Of a stretch of DNA of 64,000 nt, positions 43,204-54,848 are shown piece after piece. Position numbers and translations under genes: made by a program. Numbering within the stretch: position 1 is the first letter of the stretch; every line of letters starts with the position of its first letter. Under the pieces are notes generated by a model that was not told the origin of the DNA, did not search any database, and saw only the letters and a program-made list of their open reading frames with translations. This DNA comes from Variovorax atrisoli 110B (lineage in GTDB: Bacteria; Pseudomonadota; Gammaproteobacteria; Burkholderiales; Burkholderiaceae_C): positions 1 through 64,000 of the forward strand of contig NZ_KB907459.1 of the NCBI RefSeq assembly GCF_000382045.1. Direction: 5' to 3'.

Positions 43204-44382
43204 ATGCTGCTGACACTGGCCCAATGGCTGCAGACGCTGTCGCCCGAGTTCGGGTTCCTGCGCATCTTCCAGTACCTCACCTTCCGCGCGCTGATGGCCG
43301 CGCTGACGGCGCTCGTGGTCGGCCTGGTGGCCGGCCCCTACGTGATCCGCCGCCTCGCCGCGCTCAAGATCGGCCAGCCGGTGCGCGGCTACGGCATGGA
43401 GACGCACCTCACCAAGAGCGGCACGCCCACCATGGGCGGCGTGCTGGTGCTGTTCTCGATCGCCTTCGCCACGCTGCTGTGGTTCGACATCTCCAACAGA
43501 TTCGTGTGGATCGTGCTGTGGGTCACCATGGGCTTCGGCGCCATCGGCTGGGTGGACGACTGGCGCAAGGTGGTGCGCAAGGACCCGGAGGGCATGCGCT
43601 CGCGCGAGAAGTATTTCTGGCAGTCGGTGGTGGGGCTGATCGCGGCCTTCTACCTGCTCTTCAGCATCTCGGAGAGCTCCAACTGGCGCGTGGTGCAGCT
43701 GTTCTTCGCGTGGGTGCAGTCGGGCTTCGACCTCGACTTCCCGCCCAAGATCAACCTGCTGGTGCCCTTCTTCAAGGAAGTGAGCTATCCGCTGGGCGGC
43801 ATCGGCTTCGTGATCCTCACCTACCTGGTGATCGTGGGCGCGAGCAACGCCGTGAACCTGACCGACGGCCTGGACGGGCTGGCGATCATGCCGGTGGTGA
43901 TGGTGGGCTCGGCGCTGGGCGTGTTCGCCTACGTCACGGGCAGCGCGGTGTATTCCAAGTACCTGCTGTTCCCCAACATCCCCGGCTCGGGCGAGCTGCT
44001 GGTGTTCTGCTCGGCCATGGCCGGCGCGGGCCTGGCGTTCCTGTGGTTCAACACGCATCCGGCGCAGGTGTTCATGGGCGACGTGGGCGCGCTGGCGCTG
44101 GGCGGCGCGCTGGGCACCATCGCGGTCATCGTGCGCCAGGAGATCGTGTTCTTCATCATGGGCGGCATCTTCGTGGTCGAGGCGATCTCGGTGATGGCGC
44201 AGGTCACCTACTTCAAGTACACGAAGAAGCGCTTCGGCGAGGGCCGTCGCGTGCTGAAGATGGCGCCGCTGCACCATCACTTCGAGAAGAGCGGCTGGCG
44301 CGAGACGCAGGTCGTGGTGCGCTTCTGGATCATCACGATGCTGCTGTGCCTCGTGGGCCTTTCGACGCTGAAGCTGCGGTGA
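43204..44382 (+). CDS. mraY: Phospho-MurNAc-pentapeptide transferase MraY
   Basis: The membrane enzyme that makes lipid I. About ten hydrophobic segments in 392 residues. [17 protein letters not shown] and [11 protein letters not shown] (the Asp-Asp pair), [14 protein letters not shown] and [13 protein letters not shown] are the conserved catalytic segments; [11 protein letters not shown] is the late His motif. All residues expected are present. It sits between murF and murD as in other dcw clusters. Confidence 0.96.
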   Translation: MLLTLAQWLQTLSPEFGFLRIFQYLTFRALMAALTALVVGLVAGPYVIRRLAALKIGQPVRGYGMETHLTKSGTPTMGGVLVLFSIAFATLLWFDISNRFVWIVLWVTMGFGAIGWVDDWRKVVRKDPEGMRSREKYFWQSVVGLIAAFYLLFSISESSNWRVVQLFFAWVQSGFDLDFPPKINLLVPFFKEVSYPLGGIGFVILTYLVIVGASNAVNLTDGLDGLAIMPVVMVGSALGVFAYVTGSAVYSKYLLFPNIPGSGELLVFCSAMAGAGLAFLWFNTHPAQVFMGDVGALALGGALGTIAVIVRQEIVFFIMGGIFVVEAISVMAQVTYFKYTKKRFGEGRRVLKMAPLHHHFEKSGWRETQVVVRFWIITMLLCLVGLSTLKLR

Positions 44383-44404
44383 AAGAGAAAAGAAGAAGAA
44401 AAGC

Positions 44405-46606
44405 ATGCGGCACCTGAAAGACCTCCCCGTCCTCATCCTCGGCCTCGGCGCGTCCGGGCTGGCGATGGCGCGCTGGTGCGCGCGCCACGGCGCGGTGGTG
44501 ACCGTGGCGGACACGCGCGAGGCGCCGGCGCTGCTGGCCACGCTGCGCGAGGAACTGCCCGAAGTGACCTTCGTCGGCGGACCGTTCTTGGCCGCGCTGG
44601 TCGAAGGCACGCCGATCCGCGCCGTGTATCGCTCGCCGGGCCTGTCGCCCGCGACCATCGCGCCGGTGGCCGATGCCGCGCGTGCCGTGGGCCTGCCGGT
44701 CGGCGGCGAGCTGGATCTTTTCGCGCGTGCGCTGCTGGATCTGCGCACGGTCGAAGTGCCGGTGGTGGAAGCCGAGGCGGAACCCGAGGTCGCACCCGGG
44801 ACGCAGACGCCGGCCGAGCCCGTGGCCGAAGCCCCTGTCGAAGTTTCAGAACCCGAGCCTCAGGCGCAACTGCCGCTGGACGAACCTGCAGCTGTCGAGC
44901 AGGCAGCCGTCGAAGCCGAGCCGGTGCAGCCGCCTGCCGCTCCTGCCGAAACCGAAGCGCCTGCCGCAGAAGTAGTCGCCGAACCCGCTCCCGAGCCGAC
45001 CGTGCCCGCGCAGGCCGAAGCCATGCCGCGCGATCCGTCGATGAGCGTCGCCGTGCCGCAGCCGCAGGCCGAAGAATCGCCCGCGCCTGCCGAAGCCACG
45101 GAAGCCGTCGTGCAGCCGGCGACAGAACCTGCACCGGAAGCTGCCGACGCAGCGGCCACGGCCGAAGCGCCGCTGGCCCCCGAATCCGCCGCTTCCGAAG
45201 CGCCCGAAGCTCCGGCAGCTGCCCCCGCACCCGCGCCCGCCACCGTGTCGCGCCTGCCCACCACCGGCAAGCCCTACGTCCCGACCGCAGCCAGGGAAGC
45301 CGCGGAGTTCGTCGCGCGCCTCGCAGAGCTCGCCGCCACCAACCCGGCCTCCGCCGCCGTGGAGGAAGAACCCTCGCCGCAGCGCGAACTGGCCCCGCCC
45401 GTCGAGCCCGAGGCGCCCAAGGGCTACACGCCCGCCGTGCTGGCCATCACCGGCACCAACGGCAAGACGACCGTCACCTCGCTCACCGGCCAGCTGGTCG
45501 AGCGCGCGGGCAAGACCGTGGCCGTGGCCGGCAACATCGGACCGACGCTGCTCGACACGCTCGCGGCGCACATGGATGCCGACACGCTGCCCGACGTGTG
45601 GGTGCTGGAGCTGTCCAGTTTCCAGCTCGACGGCGTGCAGGGCTTCGAGCCCACGGCCGCCACGGTGCTCAACCTCACGCAGGACCACCTCGACTGGCAC
45701 GGCGACATGGCCGCGTACGGTGCAGCCAAGGCGCGCATCTTCGGCGCGCGCGGGCTGATGATCCTCAACCGCGACGACGCCGGCGTGATGGCCATGCTGC
45801 CCGCGCCAGTCAAGGTCAAGCTGCAGCGTCCGCAGGTGCGCGCGCACATCACCTTCGGCTCCGCGATGCCGCAGCGCCCGGGCGACTACGGCATCGAGCG
45901 CGTCAACGGCATGTCGTGGCTGGTGCGCGCGCTGGAAGCCGACGAAACGCAGAAGCGCAAGCGCGGCGCCGTGGTCGAGGAAGAGATCTTCCTGCAGCGC
46001 CTGATGCCCGCCGACGCGCTGCGCATCCGCGGCCGCCACAACGCCATGAATGCGCTCGCGGCCCTGGCGCTGGCCAGCGCCGCCGGCTGCCCGCTGAACG
46101 CCATGCTCTACGGCCTGCGCGAGTACCAGGGCGAGCCGCACCGCGTGGAGCCGGTTTCGATCATCGACGAGGTCGAGTACTTCGACGACAGCAAGGGCAC
46201 CAACGTCGGCGCCACCGCTGCAGCCCTGACGGGGCTGGGCGAGGAGCGCCGCGTGGTCGTCATCCTCGGCGGCGAAGGCAAGGGGCAGGACTTCGAGCCG
46301 CTCGCCGCGCCCGTGCGCCAGTACGCGCGTGCCGTGGTGCTCATCGGCCGCGACGCGCCGGTCATCGAGGCCGCGCTGGCATCGACCGGCGTCTCGCTGT
46401 TGCACGCCGCCTCGATGGACGAGGCTGTGAAGCTCGCCTCCGCGCGCGCCAACCCCGGCGATGCCGTGCTGCTGTCACCGGCCTGTGCGAGCTTCGACAT
46501 GTTCAAGGACTACGCGCACCGCGCCGAGGTGTTCCGCGAGGCCGTGCAGGCCTACGCCGACAGCCCGCGCGGACTGGGCGATTCGACGACGGAGGAGCAG
46601 CTTTGA
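44405..46606 (+). CDS. murD: UDP-MurNAc-L-Ala:D-Glu ligase MurD with a large Ala/Pro/Glu-rich insertion
   Basis: MurD adds D-Glu to UDP-MurNAc-L-Ala. The 733 residues compare with about 440-500 usual. The N-terminal UMP-binding domain ([20 protein letters not shown]) ends near residue 114. Residues about 115-338 are Ala/Pro/Glu/Val-rich without predicted fold. The ATP-binding domain follows at GTNGKTT (350-356), then [21 protein letters not shown] and [10 protein letters not shown] in the substrate domains. Catalytic motifs are intact, so the enzyme should be active, with a disordered linker between domains 1 and 2. A second spacer (residues about 500-530) is also slightly long. Confidence 0.92.
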   Translation: MRHLKDLPVLILGLGASGLAMARWCARHGAVVTVADTREAPALLATLREELPEVTFVGGPFLAALVEGTPIRAVYRSPGLSPATIAPVADAARAVGLPVGGELDLFARALLDLRTVEVPVVEAEAEPEVAPGTQTPAEPVAEAPVEVSEPEPQAQLPLDEPAAVEQAAVEAEPVQPPAAPAETEAPAAEVVAEPAPEPTVPAQAEAMPRDPSMSVAVPQPQAEESPAPAEATEAVVQPATEPAPEAADAAATAEAPLAPESAASEAPEAPAAAPAPAPATVSRLPTTGKPYVPTAAREAAEFVARLAELAATNPASAAVEEEPSPQRELAPPVEPEAPKGYTPAVLAITGTNGKTTVTSLTGQLVERAGKTVAVAGNIGPTLLDTLAAHMDADTLPDVWVLELSSFQLDGVQGFEPTAATVLNLTQDHLDWHGDMAAYGAAKARIFGARGLMILNRDDAGVMAMLPAPVKVKLQRPQVRAHITFGSAMPQRPGDYGIERVNGMSWLVRALEADETQKRKRGAVVEEEIFLQRLMPADALRIRGRHNAMNALAALALASAAGCPLNAMLYGLREYQGEPHRVEPVSIIDEVEYFDDSKGTNVGATAAALTGLGEERRVVVILGGEGKGQDFEPLAAPVRQYARAVVLIGRDAPVIEAALASTGVSLLHAASMDEAVKLASARANPGDAVLLSPACASFDMFKDYAHRAEVFREAVQAYADSPRGLGDSTTEEQL

Positions 46607-47901
46607 ACTCTGCCGCATCGGGCGCCACGCCCAACGCACGCACCAGCCGTTTCGGGGGCTGGTTCAGGCGCGCGCGCAGCGGGATCGACTCGCTGCCCGT
46701 GCACCTGCCCGTGCGGCTGGGCGGCGCAGGCATCGCGCAGACCAAGGCCACGCCGATGCGCGTGCTGGGCTTCGACCAGGCGCTGGTCTGGGTCACGGTG
46801 GCGCTGCTGACCTGGGGCCTGATCATGGTGTATTCGGCCTCGATCGCGCTGCCCGACAACCCGCGCTTCGCGCGCGCCGGCTACAGCGCCTCCTACTTCC
46901 TCACGCGGCATGCGGCGTCGATCGTGTTCGCCTTCGTCGCCGCGCTGCTGACCTTCCAGATCCCCATGAAGACCTGGGAGCGCGCGGCGCCCTGGCTCTT
47001 CGTGGCCTCGCTGCTGCTGCTGGTGGCGGTGCTCATTCCGCACATCGGCATCAACGTGAACGGCGCGCGCCGCTGGCTGCCGATGGGCTTCATGCGCTTC
47101 CAGCCCTCGGAGCTGGCCAAGCTTGCGATGGTGCTCTACGCCGCCAGCTACATGGTGCGCAAGATGGAGATCAAGGAGCGCTTCTTCCGCGCGGTGCTGC
47201 CGATGGGCGTGGCGGTGGTGGTGGTGGGCATGCTGGTGATGGCCGAGCCCGACATGGGCGCCTTCATGGTGATCGCCGTGATCGCCATGGGCATCCTGTT
47301 CCTGGGCGGCGTGAACGCGCGCATGTTCTTCCTGATCGCCGCGCTGGTGGTGGTGGCCTTCGGCACCATCGTCGCGAGCAGCCCGTGGCGCCGCGAGCGC
47401 ATCTTCGCGTACCTCGATCCGTGGAGCGAGGAGCACGCGCTGGGCAAGGGCTACCAGCTGTCGCACTCGCTGATCGCCATCGGCCGCGGCGAGATATTCG
47501 GCGTGGGCCTGGGCGGCAGCGTCGAGAAGCTGCACTGGCTGCCCGAGGCGCACACCGACTTCCTGCTGGCCGTGATCGGCGAGGAATTCGGCCTCGTCGG
47601 CGTGCTGCTGATCATCGGCCTGTTCCTCTGGCTCACGCGCCGCATCATGCACATCGGCCGCCAAGCCATCGCGCTCGACCGCGTGTTCTCGGGCCTCGTC
47701 GCCCAGGGCGTGGGCGTGTGGCTGGGCTTCCAGACCTTCATCAACATGGGCGTGAACCTCGGCGCACTGCCGACCAAGGGCCTGACGCTGCCGCTGATGA
47801 GCTTCGGCGGCTCGGCCATTTTGATGAACATGGTGGCGCTGGCGATCGTGCTGCGCATCGACTACGAGAATCGCGTGCTGATGCGCGGAGGCCGCGTATG
47901 A
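46603..47901 (+). CDS. ftsW: Septal peptidoglycan polymerase FtsW
   Basis: A SEDS glycosyltransferase paired with FtsI. About 50 soluble residues precede ten membrane segments. [20 protein letters not shown] and [16 protein letters not shown] are SEDS motifs (the former containing the conserved Arg and Gln, the latter the Glu/Asp loop), and [18 protein letters not shown] is the C-terminal signature. The TTG start at 46603 overlaps the murD stop (TTGA) and is preceded by GGAGGAG. Confidence 0.93.
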   Translation: MNSAASGATPNARTSRFGGWFRRARSGIDSLPVHLPVRLGGAGIAQTKATPMRVLGFDQALVWVTVALLTWGLIMVYSASIALPDNPRFARAGYSASYFLTRHAASIVFAFVAALLTFQIPMKTWERAAPWLFVASLLLLVAVLIPHIGINVNGARRWLPMGFMRFQPSELAKLAMVLYAASYMVRKMEIKERFFRAVLPMGVAVVVVGMLVMAEPDMGAFMVIAVIAMGILFLGGVNARMFFLIAALVVVAFGTIVASSPWRRERIFAYLDPWSEEHALGKGYQLSHSLIAIGRGEIFGVGLGGSVEKLHWLPEAHTDFLLAVIGEEFGLVGVLLIIGLFLWLTRRIMHIGRQAIALDRVFSGLVAQGVGVWLGFQTFINMGVNLGALPTKGLTLPLMSFGGSAILMNMVALAIVLRIDYENRVLMRGGRV

Positions 47902-48962
47902 CCGGCCGCACCGCACTCGTCATGGCCGGCGGCACCGGCGGCCACATCTTTCCCGGACTCGCCGTGGCCGAGGCCCTGCGCGAGCGCGGCTGGAAGGTGC
48001 ACTGGCTCGGCGCGCCCGGCAGCATGGAAGAAAAGCTGGTGCCGCCGCGCGGCTTCGCCTTCGAGCCGGTGCAGTTCGGTGGCGTGCGCGGCAAGGGCCC
48101 GCTCACGCTGTTCCTGCTGCCGCTGAAGCTGCTGCGCGCCTTCTGGCAGAGTCTGGGCGTGGTGCGCCGCGTGAAGCCCGACGTGCTGGTGGGCCTGGGC
48201 GGCTACATCACCTTCCCTGGCGGGATGATGGGTGTGCTGGTCGGCAAGCCGCTGGTGCTGCATGAGCAGAACTCGGTCGCAGGCCTCGCCAACAAGGTGC
48301 TGGCGGGCGTGGCCGACCGCGTGTTCACCGCCTTCCCCAACGTGCTGAAGAAGGCGCAATGGGTGGGCAACCCGCTGCGCGCGGCCTTCACCTCCAAGCC
48401 CGGACCGGCCGAGCGCTTTGCGGGCCGCACCGGTCCGCTGAAATTGCTGGTGGTGGGCGGCAGCCTCGGCGCGCGCGGCCTCAACACCGTGGTGCCGCAG
48501 GCGCTGGCCCGCATCGAGCCGGCCTCGCGCCCGCAGGTGCTGCACCAGAGCGGCGCCAAGCAGATCGACGAACTGCGCGCCAACTACGAGGCCGCTGGCG
48601 TCGAAGGCGAGCTCACGCCCTTCATCGAGGACACCGCGCAGGCGTACGCCGACGCCGACATGATCGTCGCGCGCGCGGGCGCCAGCACCGTCACAGAAAT
48701 CGCGGCCGTCGGCGCAGCAGCGCTGTTCGTGCCTTTCCCCTCGGCGGTCGACGACCACCAGACCACCAACGCGCGCTTCCTCGTGGACGCGGGCGGCGGC
48801 TGGCTGGTGCAGCAGGCCGACCTCACTCCTGAATTGCTGGCTGACTTGCTACAGAAAACCGGGCGCGATGCGCTGATAGAGAAGGCCGCTAAGGCCAAGA
48901 CCATGCAGAAGACCGAAGCCGTCGAGGCGGTCGTCCGCGCCTGCGAGGAGCTTGCAAGATGA
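47898..48962 (+). CDS. murG: UDP-GlcNAc transferase MurG
   Basis: MurG converts lipid I to lipid II at the inner face of the membrane. [20 protein letters not shown] is the G-loop, [12 protein letters not shown] the second, [14 protein letters not shown] and [16 protein letters not shown] the donor-site motifs, and [14 protein letters not shown] the UDP-binding signature. The 354-residue length is standard. It overlaps ftsW and murC by 4 bp each. Confidence 0.96.
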   Translation: MTGRTALVMAGGTGGHIFPGLAVAEALRERGWKVHWLGAPGSMEEKLVPPRGFAFEPVQFGGVRGKGPLTLFLLPLKLLRAFWQSLGVVRRVKPDVLVGLGGYITFPGGMMGVLVGKPLVLHEQNSVAGLANKVLAGVADRVFTAFPNVLKKAQWVGNPLRAAFTSKPGPAERFAGRTGPLKLLVVGGSLGARGLNTVVPQALARIEPASRPQVLHQSGAKQIDELRANYEAAGVEGELTPFIEDTAQAYADADMIVARAGASTVTEIAAVGAAALFVPFPSAVDDHQTTNARFLVDAGGGWLVQQADLTPELLADLLQKTGRDALIEKAAKAKTMQKTEAVEAVVRACEELAR

Positions 48963-50428
48963 AGCACGCGATTCGTCATATTCATTTCGTGGGCATCGGC
49001 GGCTCGGGCATGAGCGGCATCGCCGAGGTGCTGCTGAACCTGGGCTACAGGATTTCCGGTTCCGACCTGGCCGACAGCGCGACGCTGCGCCGGCTCGCGG
49101 GCCTGGGCATCGGCACCTTCGTGGGCCATGCCGCCGCGCACATCGAGGGTGCGGACGCGGTCGTCACTTCGACGGCGGTGCAGTCCAACAACCCCGAGGT
49201 GCTGGCCGCGCGCGAGAAGCGCATTCCGGTCGTGCCGCGCGCACTCATGCTGGCCGAGCTGATGCGCCTGAAGCAGGGCATCGCCATCGCCGGCACGCAC
49301 GGCAAGACCACGACCACCAGCCTGGTGGCGAGCGTGCTCGCGGCCGCCGGGCTCGATCCGACCTTCGTGATCGGCGGGCGCCTCAACAGCGCCGGCGCCA
49401 ACGCGCAGCTCGGCTCCGGCGACTACATCGTGGTGGAAGCCGACGAGTCGGACGCTTCGTTCCTGAACCTGCTGCCGGTGATGGCGGTGGTCACGAACAT
49501 CGACGCCGACCACATGGAGACCTACGGGCACGATTTCGCGAAGCTCAAGAAGGCTTTTGTCGACTTCCTGCACCGCATGCCGTTCTACGGCGTCGCCATT
49601 CTCTGCACCGACGATCCGGCGGTTCGCGAGATCGTGGCCGACGTGACCTGCCCGGTCACCAGCTACGGCTTCGGCGAGGACGCCCAGGTGCGCGCCATCG
49701 ACGTGCGCGCCGTCGGCGGCCAGATGCACTTCACCGCGCAGCGCCGCAACGGCGTGACGCTGCCCGACCTGCCCATCGTGCTGAACCTGCCGGGCGAGCA
49801 CAACGTGCTCAATGCGCTGTCGGTGATCGCGGTGGCGGTCGAGCTCGGCATTTCCGACGAAGCGGTGCAGCGCGGGCTGGCCGGCTTCAAGGGCGTGGGC
49901 CGCCGCTTCCAGAGCTATGGCGAGGTCGCGGTGCAGGGTGAGGGCGCTTCGGGCACCTTCACCGTGATCGACGACTACGGCCATCACCCCGTGGAGATGG
50001 CCGCCACCATCGCCGCCGCTCGCGGCGCGTTCCCGGGCCGCCGGCTGGTGCTGGCCTTCCAGCCGCACCGCTACACCCGCACGCGCGACTGCTTCGAGGA
50101 CTTCGTGAAGGTCATCGGCACGGCAGACGCGGTGCTGCTCGGCGAGGTCTATGCCGCCGGCGAGGCGCCCATCGTCGCAGCCGACGGCCGCACGCTGGCG
50201 CGCGCGCTGCGCGTGGCGGGCAAGGTCGAGCCGGTCTTCGTCGACGACATCGCCGCGATGCCGCGCGCCATCCTCGACAACGCCCGTCCGGGCGACGTGG
50301 TGCTCTCGATGGGCGCGGGCTCCATCGGCGCGGTGCCGGCCAAGGTGGTCGAGCTCGGCGCGGCGGCCGGTCCGGCCACCGCCCCTTCAACATCGGAGCG
50401 CGCCTCGCGCAAAGGGAGGGCCTCATGA
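48959..50428 (+). CDS. murC: UDP-MurNAc:L-alanine ligase MurC
   Basis: MurC adds L-Ala to UDP-MurNAc, the first amino acid of the stem. [20 protein letters not shown] is the N-terminal Rossmann motif, [14 protein letters not shown] the P-loop, and [18 protein letters not shown] plus [16 protein letters not shown] the C-terminal motifs. At 489 residues it is a little longer than E. coli MurC because of a Pro/Ser C-terminal tail. GAGGAG precedes its ATG within murG. Confidence 0.96.
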   Translation: MKHAIRHIHFVGIGGSGMSGIAEVLLNLGYRISGSDLADSATLRRLAGLGIGTFVGHAAAHIEGADAVVTSTAVQSNNPEVLAAREKRIPVVPRALMLAELMRLKQGIAIAGTHGKTTTTSLVASVLAAAGLDPTFVIGGRLNSAGANAQLGSGDYIVVEADESDASFLNLLPVMAVVTNIDADHMETYGHDFAKLKKAFVDFLHRMPFYGVAILCTDDPAVREIVADVTCPVTSYGFGEDAQVRAIDVRAVGGQMHFTAQRRNGVTLPDLPIVLNLPGEHNVLNALSVIAVAVELGISDEAVQRGLAGFKGVGRRFQSYGEVAVQGEGASGTFTVIDDYGHHPVEMAATIAAARGAFPGRRLVLAFQPHRYTRTRDCFEDFVKVIGTADAVLLGEVYAAGEAPIVAADGRTLARALRVAGKVEPVFVDDIAAMPRAILDNARPGDVVLSMGAGSIGAVPAKVVELGAAAGPATAPSTSERASRKGRAS

Positions 50429-51396
50429 GCCTCCAGGACCCCAAGCTCTTCGGCAAGGTCGCCGTGCTGTTCGGCGGCAGTTCGGCCGAACGCGAAATCT
50501 CGCTGATGTCGGGCACCGGCGTGCTCGAGGCGCTGCGCTCGCGCGGCGTGGATGCGCATGCCTTCGACCCGTCGCAGCGCGACCTGTCCGAACTCAAGCG
50601 CGAAGGCTTCGCGCGCTGCTTCGTCGCGCTGCACGGCCGCCACGGCGAGGACGGCACCGTGCAGGGCGCGCTGGAGCTGCTCGGCATTCCCTACACCGGC
50701 TCGGGCGTGATGGCCTCCAGCGTGGCGATGGACAAGGTCATGACCAAGCGCATCTGGCAGGCCGACGGCCTGCCCACGCCCAAGTACGTGCGCCTGGCCT
50801 TCGACCAGCAAAGCCGCGAGCAGGTCATGGCGGTGCCCGACGTGCTGGGCCTGCCGCTGATCGTGAAGCCGCCGCGCGAAGGCTCGTCGATCGGCGTGAC
50901 CAAGGTGCAGGGCTATTCGCAGATGCAGGACGCGGTGGCGCTGTCGGCCAAGTACGACGCCGACGTGCTGTGCGAGGAATTCATCGAGGGCGAGGAAGTG
51001 ACCTGCGCCGTGCTCGGCCACGGGCTCGATGCGCGCGCGCTTCCGGTGGTGCGCATCGCCGCGCCCGAGGGCGCCTACGACTACCAGAACAAGTACTTCA
51101 CCGACGACGTGAAGTACCAGTGCCCGAGCGGCCTGCCGGAAGCCGAGGAGCACGAGATCCAGCGCATCACGCTGGCCGCCTACCGCACGCTCGGCTGCCG
51201 CGGCTGGGGCCGCGCCGACGTGATGATCCGCGCCAGCGACCGCAAGCCCTTCCTGCTGGAGATGAACACCTCGCCCGGCATGACCAGCCACTCGCTGGTG
51301 CCGATGTCCGCGCGCGCCGCGGGCATTCCGTACGAGGAGCTGTGCGTGCGCGTGCTGGCTTCCGCCACCCTGGACGCAACGGGAGGCTCGCTATAG
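50425..51396 (+). CDS. ddl: D-alanine:D-alanine ligase
   Basis: Ddl makes the D-Ala-D-Ala substrate of MurF. It is a 323-residue ATP-grasp enzyme: [19 protein letters not shown] at the N-terminus, [20 protein letters not shown] in the middle, [14 protein letters not shown] for ATP, and [20 protein letters not shown] with [13 protein letters not shown] for Mg2+ and substrate. GGGAGG precedes the overlapping start. It is the DdlB-type location between murC and ftsQ. Confidence 0.96.
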   Translation: MSLQDPKLFGKVAVLFGGSSAEREISLMSGTGVLEALRSRGVDAHAFDPSQRDLSELKREGFARCFVALHGRHGEDGTVQGALELLGIPYTGSGVMASSVAMDKVMTKRIWQADGLPTPKYVRLAFDQQSREQVMAVPDVLGLPLIVKPPREGSSIGVTKVQGYSQMQDAVALSAKYDADVLCEEFIEGEEVTCAVLGHGLDARALPVVRIAAPEGAYDYQNKYFTDDVKYQCPSGLPEAEEHEIQRITLAAYRTLGCRGWGRADVMIRASDRKPFLLEMNTSPGMTSHSLVPMSARAAGIPYEELCVRVLASATLDATGGSL

Positions 51397-51398
51397 CC

Positions 51399-52187
51399 AT
51401 GGCCGACAGCATCCCAGCGCCTTTCGACGTCAAGCTCATGAACATCGTCGCCAACCTTGCGTTCGCGGCGGTGGCGCTCATGCTGCTTGCCGCGGGCGCG
51501 TGGTGGGTACTGCGCCAGCCTTTCTTCCCGATCGCCGGCATCAAGGTGGACGGCGAGGTCACGCACAACAACGCGGTCACGCTGCGCGCCAACGTGGCGC
51601 CGCAGCTGTCGGGCAACTTCTTCACCATCGACCTGGCGCGCGCACGCGCGGCCTTCGAGTCGGTGCCGTGGGTGCGCAGTGCGGTGGTGCGCCGCGAGTT
51701 CCCGAACAAGCTGCGCGTGACGCTGACCGAGCAGGTTCCCGTGGCCACCTGGGGCGACGAGGCCGGCTCGAAGCTGATCAACGGCTTCGGCGACGTGTTC
51801 GAGGCCAACGTGGCCGAGGTGGACGACAGCCTGCCGCGCCTGGACGGCCCGATCGAGCAGGCCGGCCAGGTGCTGGGCATGTACCGCGTGCTGCAGCCGC
51901 AGTTCCAGCCCTACGACCTGAGCATCGACGAGCTCACGCTGTCGAGCCGCGGCAGCTGGAAGGTGGTGCTCGACAGCGGTGCCGAGATCGAGCTCGGCCG
52001 CGGCCAGAGCGAAGAGGTGACGGCCCGCCTGCAGCGCTTCCTGAAGACCGTGACCCAGGTCGCGGGCCAGTACCGCCGCAGCATGGCCGACGTCGAAGGC
52101 GCGGACCTGCGCCACAACGACGCGTATGCCCTGCGCCTGCGCGGCGTCACCACGGTCTCGCCCGAGGCCCCAAGAAAAATCAAGTAG
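51399..52187 (+). CDS. ftsQ: Cell division protein FtsQ
   Basis: A 262-residue bitopic divisome protein. The membrane helix (FAAVALMLLAAGAWWVL) is followed by a POTRA domain (FFPIAGIKVDGEVTHNN) and the FtsQ domain (FESVPWVRSAVVRREFPNKL, then VTLTEQVPVATWGDE). It recruits FtsL and FtsB. It begins 2 bp after ddl and ends 30 bp before ftsA. Confidence 0.93.
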   Translation: MADSIPAPFDVKLMNIVANLAFAAVALMLLAAGAWWVLRQPFFPIAGIKVDGEVTHNNAVTLRANVAPQLSGNFFTIDLARARAAFESVPWVRSAVVRREFPNKLRVTLTEQVPVATWGDEAGSKLINGFGDVFEANVAEVDDSLPRLDGPIEQAGQVLGMYRVLQPQFQPYDLSIDELTLSSRGSWKVVLDSGAEIELGRGQSEEVTARLQRFLKTVTQVAGQYRRSMADVEGADLRHNDAYALRLRGVTTVSPEAPRKIK

Positions 52188-52217
52188 CGAATACCGAGGA
52201 ATCGAGGACATATCCCA

Positions 52218-53447
52218 ATGCCCAAAGAATACAAAGACCTGGTCGTAGGACTCGACATCGGCACCTCCAAGGTGATGGTGGTCGTGGCCGAGGTGCTGCC
52301 CGGCGGCGAGCTCAAGCTGGCCGGCCTGGGCATCGCGCCGAGCAATGGCCTCAAGCGCGGCGTGGTGGTGAACATCGACGCCACCGTGCAGAGCATCCAG
52401 CAGGCGCTCAAGGAGGCCGAGCTGATGGCCGACTGCAAGATCAGCCGCGTCTACACCGGCATCACCGGCAGCCACATCCGCGGCATCAATTCGAGCGGCA
52501 TGGTGGCGGTGAAGGACAAGGAAGTGACGCCCGCCGACGTGGCCCGCGTGGTGGAGACGGCGCGCGCCATCAACATCTCCAGCGACCAGCGCCTCTTGCT
52601 GGTGGAGCCGCAGGAGTTCGTGATCGACGGCCAGGACGTGAAGGAGCCGATCGGCATGAGCGGCATGCGGCTGGAGGCCAAGGTGCACATCGTGACCGGC
52701 GCGCAGAGCGCGGCCGAGAACATCATCAAGTGCGTGCGCCGCTGCGGCCTGGAGGTCGACCAGCTGATGCTGAACCCGCTGGCCTCCAGCCAGGCGGTGC
52801 TGACCGAGGACGAGCGCGAGCTGGGCGTGGTGCTGGTGGACATCGGTGCGGGCACGACCGACGTTGCGATCTTCACCAACGGCGCGATCCGCCACACCGC
52901 GGTGATCCCGATCGCGGGCGACCTCATCACCAGCGACATCGCGATGGCGCTGCGCACGCCGACGAAGGACGCGGAAGACATCAAGGTCGAGAACGGCTTC
53001 GCCAAGCAATTGCTGGCCGACCCCGAGACGCAGGTCGAAGTGCCGGGCCTCGGGGACCGCGGCCCGCGCATGCTGAGCAAGCAGGCGCTGGCCGGCGTGA
53101 TCGAGCCGCGCATCGAGGAGATCTTCTCGCTGGTGCAGCAGGTGGTGCGCGAGTCGGGCTATGAAGAAGTGCTGTCGTCTGGCGTAGTGCTCACGGGCGG
53201 CAGCGCCGTGATGCCCGGCATGGTCGAGCTCGGCGAGGACATCTTCCTCAAGCCGGTGCGACGCGGCATTCCGAAGTACTCCAGCGCGTTGTCCGACATG
53301 GTTGCGCAGCCTCGCGCCGCTACAGTCATGGGCCTTCTCGAGGAAGCACGTTTCGCGCGCATGCGCGGCTTCAAGGTCGCACAGAAGAATGGGTCGGTAA
53401 AGACTGCATTCGGACGTTTCAAGGACTTCATCGTGGGGAATTTCTAG
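52218..53447 (+). CDS. ftsA: Cell division protein FtsA
   Basis: An actin-like ATPase that tethers FtsZ to the membrane. VVGLDIGTSKVMVVVAEVL is the phosphate-1 motif, DIGAGTTDVAIFTNGAI the phosphate-2 motif, and VVLTGGSAVMPGMVEL the adenosine motif. The C-terminal amphipathic helix ends SVKTAFGRFKDFIVGNF, quoted in part (FGRFKDFIVGNF). GAGGA precedes ATG 52218. Length (409) is standard. Confidence 0.96.
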   Translation: MPKEYKDLVVGLDIGTSKVMVVVAEVLPGGELKLAGLGIAPSNGLKRGVVVNIDATVQSIQQALKEAELMADCKISRVYTGITGSHIRGINSSGMVAVKDKEVTPADVARVVETARAINISSDQRLLLVEPQEFVIDGQDVKEPIGMSGMRLEAKVHIVTGAQSAAENIIKCVRRCGLEVDQLMLNPLASSQAVLTEDERELGVVLVDIGAGTTDVAIFTNGAIRHTAVIPIAGDLITSDIAMALRTPTKDAEDIKVENGFAKQLLADPETQVEVPGLGDRGPRMLSKQALAGVIEPRIEEIFSLVQQVVRESGYEEVLSSGVVLTGGSAVMPGMVELGEDIFLKPVRRGIPKYSSALSDMVAQPRAATVMGLLEEARFARMRGFKVAQKNGSVKTAFGRFKDFIVGNF

Positions 53448-53618
53448 CCATGATCAAGTCCCCACTCTGGCTCGCGCGCGGCAGCCCTCCGATGCATTTC
53501 AGCGAGCGATGGCGACGCACAGGTCCACCATCGCGGCGCGCTCATCGTTGAGCCTCTCAACACACAAGAAATATTCACAGACACATAACGGCAACTGCAA
53601 GATTCAAGGAGCTAGAAA

Positions 53619-54839
53619 ATGACCATCGAAATGATCGAAGTCGAAGAGTTCAACCAGGGCACCCAGATCAAGGTGATCGGTGTCGGCGGTGGCGGCGGCA
53701 ATGCGGTCGCCCACATGATCGAGCGCGGCGTGCAGGGCGTCCAGTTCGTCTGCGCGAACACCGACGCGCAGGCCCTGCAGCGCAGCAACGCACACAAGAT
53801 CATCCAGCTGGGCACCAGCGGCCTGGGCGCCGGCAGCAAGCCCGAGAAGGGCCGTGACGCGGCCGAGGCTGCGGTGGACGACATCCGCGCGGCCATCGAC
53901 GGCGCGCACATGCTGTTCATCACCGCCGGCATGGGCGGCGGCACCGGCACCGGCGCCGCTCCCGTGATCGCGCGCGTGGCGAAGGAGATGGGCATCCTCA
54001 CCGTGGGCGTGGTGACCAAGCCCTTCGACTGGGAAGGCGGCCGCCGCATGACCAACGCCGACTCCGGCCTGGCTGAGCTCGAAGCCAACGTCGACTCGCT
54101 GATCGTCGTGCTCAACGAGAAGCTGCTCGACGTGCTGGGCGAGGACGTCACGCAGGACGAAGCCTTCGCACAGGCCAACGACGTGCTCAAGAACGCCGTG
54201 GGCGGCATCTCGGAAATCATCAACGAGTACGGCGGCGTGAACGTCGACTTCGAGGACGTGCGCACCGTGATGGGCGAGCCCGGCAAGGCCATGATGGGCA
54301 CGGCCGCGGCCGCAGGCCCCGACCGCGCGCGCATCGCCGCCGAACAGGCCGTGGCCTGCCCGCTGCTCGAAGGCATCGACCTCTCCGGCGCCAAGGGCGT
54401 GCTGGTGCTGGTGACGGCTTCGAAGGGTTCGCTGAAGCTGAACGAGTCGAAGCTCGCGATGAACACCATCCGCGCCTACGCATCGCCGGACGCGCACGTG
54501 ATCTACGGCGCCGCCTACGACGACAGCCTGGGCGACGAGATGCGCGTGACCGTGGTGGCCACCGGCCTCTCGCGTCCCGATGCTCGCCGCCAGCAGCCGA
54601 CGCTGGAAGTCATCCGCACCGGCACCGACAACATCCCGTTCACCGTGCCGACGCTCGGTGGCGTGGGTCATGCCGGCGGCGTGGGTGCGGGCGGCAGCCA
54701 GCCCAACTACGACGGCATGGCGGTTCCCAGCGTGTGGCGCACCAACCGCACGATGGCCGCCGCGAAGGTCGACGCGCTGTCCTCGGGCGGCATGGACGAC
54801 TTCGAGATCCCCGCGTTCCTGCGCCGTCAAGCTGATTGA
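53619..54839 (+). CDS. ftsZ: Cell division protein FtsZ
   Basis: The tubulin-like GTPase that forms the Z-ring. The GTP-binding G-box is GGGTGTG (106-112), the T7 catalytic loop NVDFEDVRTVM with GEPGKAMMG follows, and the C-terminal peptide is DDFEIPAFLRRQAD, which binds FtsA and ZipA. At 406 residues it is typical. AAGGAG precedes the ATG. The 171-bp gap from ftsA could hold its own promoter (TTGAGC at 53548 is a weak -35), but I see no convincing -10. A repeat follows directly. Confidence 0.97.
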   Translation: MTIEMIEVEEFNQGTQIKVIGVGGGGGNAVAHMIERGVQGVQFVCANTDAQALQRSNAHKIIQLGTSGLGAGSKPEKGRDAAEAAVDDIRAAIDGAHMLFITAGMGGGTGTGAAPVIARVAKEMGILTVGVVTKPFDWEGGRRMTNADSGLAELEANVDSLIVVLNEKLLDVLGEDVTQDEAFAQANDVLKNAVGGISEIINEYGGVNVDFEDVRTVMGEPGKAMMGTAAAAGPDRARIAAEQAVACPLLEGIDLSGAKGVLVLVTASKGSLKLNESKLAMNTIRAYASPDAHVIYGAAYDDSLGDEMRVTVVATGLSRPDARRQQPTLEVIRTGTDNIPFTVPTLGGVGHAGGVGAGGSQPNYDGMAVPSVWRTNRTMAAAKVDALSSGGMDDFEIPAFLRRQAD

Positions 54840-54848
54840 ACCTCGCTC

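Noticed and set aside
41608-44748. A minus-strand open frame over 1000 codons opposite murF-mraY-murD
   Set aside because: It is antisense to three firmly identified genes and is rich in His, Arg and Ala as expected of shadow frames in high-GC DNA.
53548-53576. TTGAGC with downstream ATATTC as an ftsZ promoter
   Set aside because: The -10 match is too poor to support a call without start-site data.
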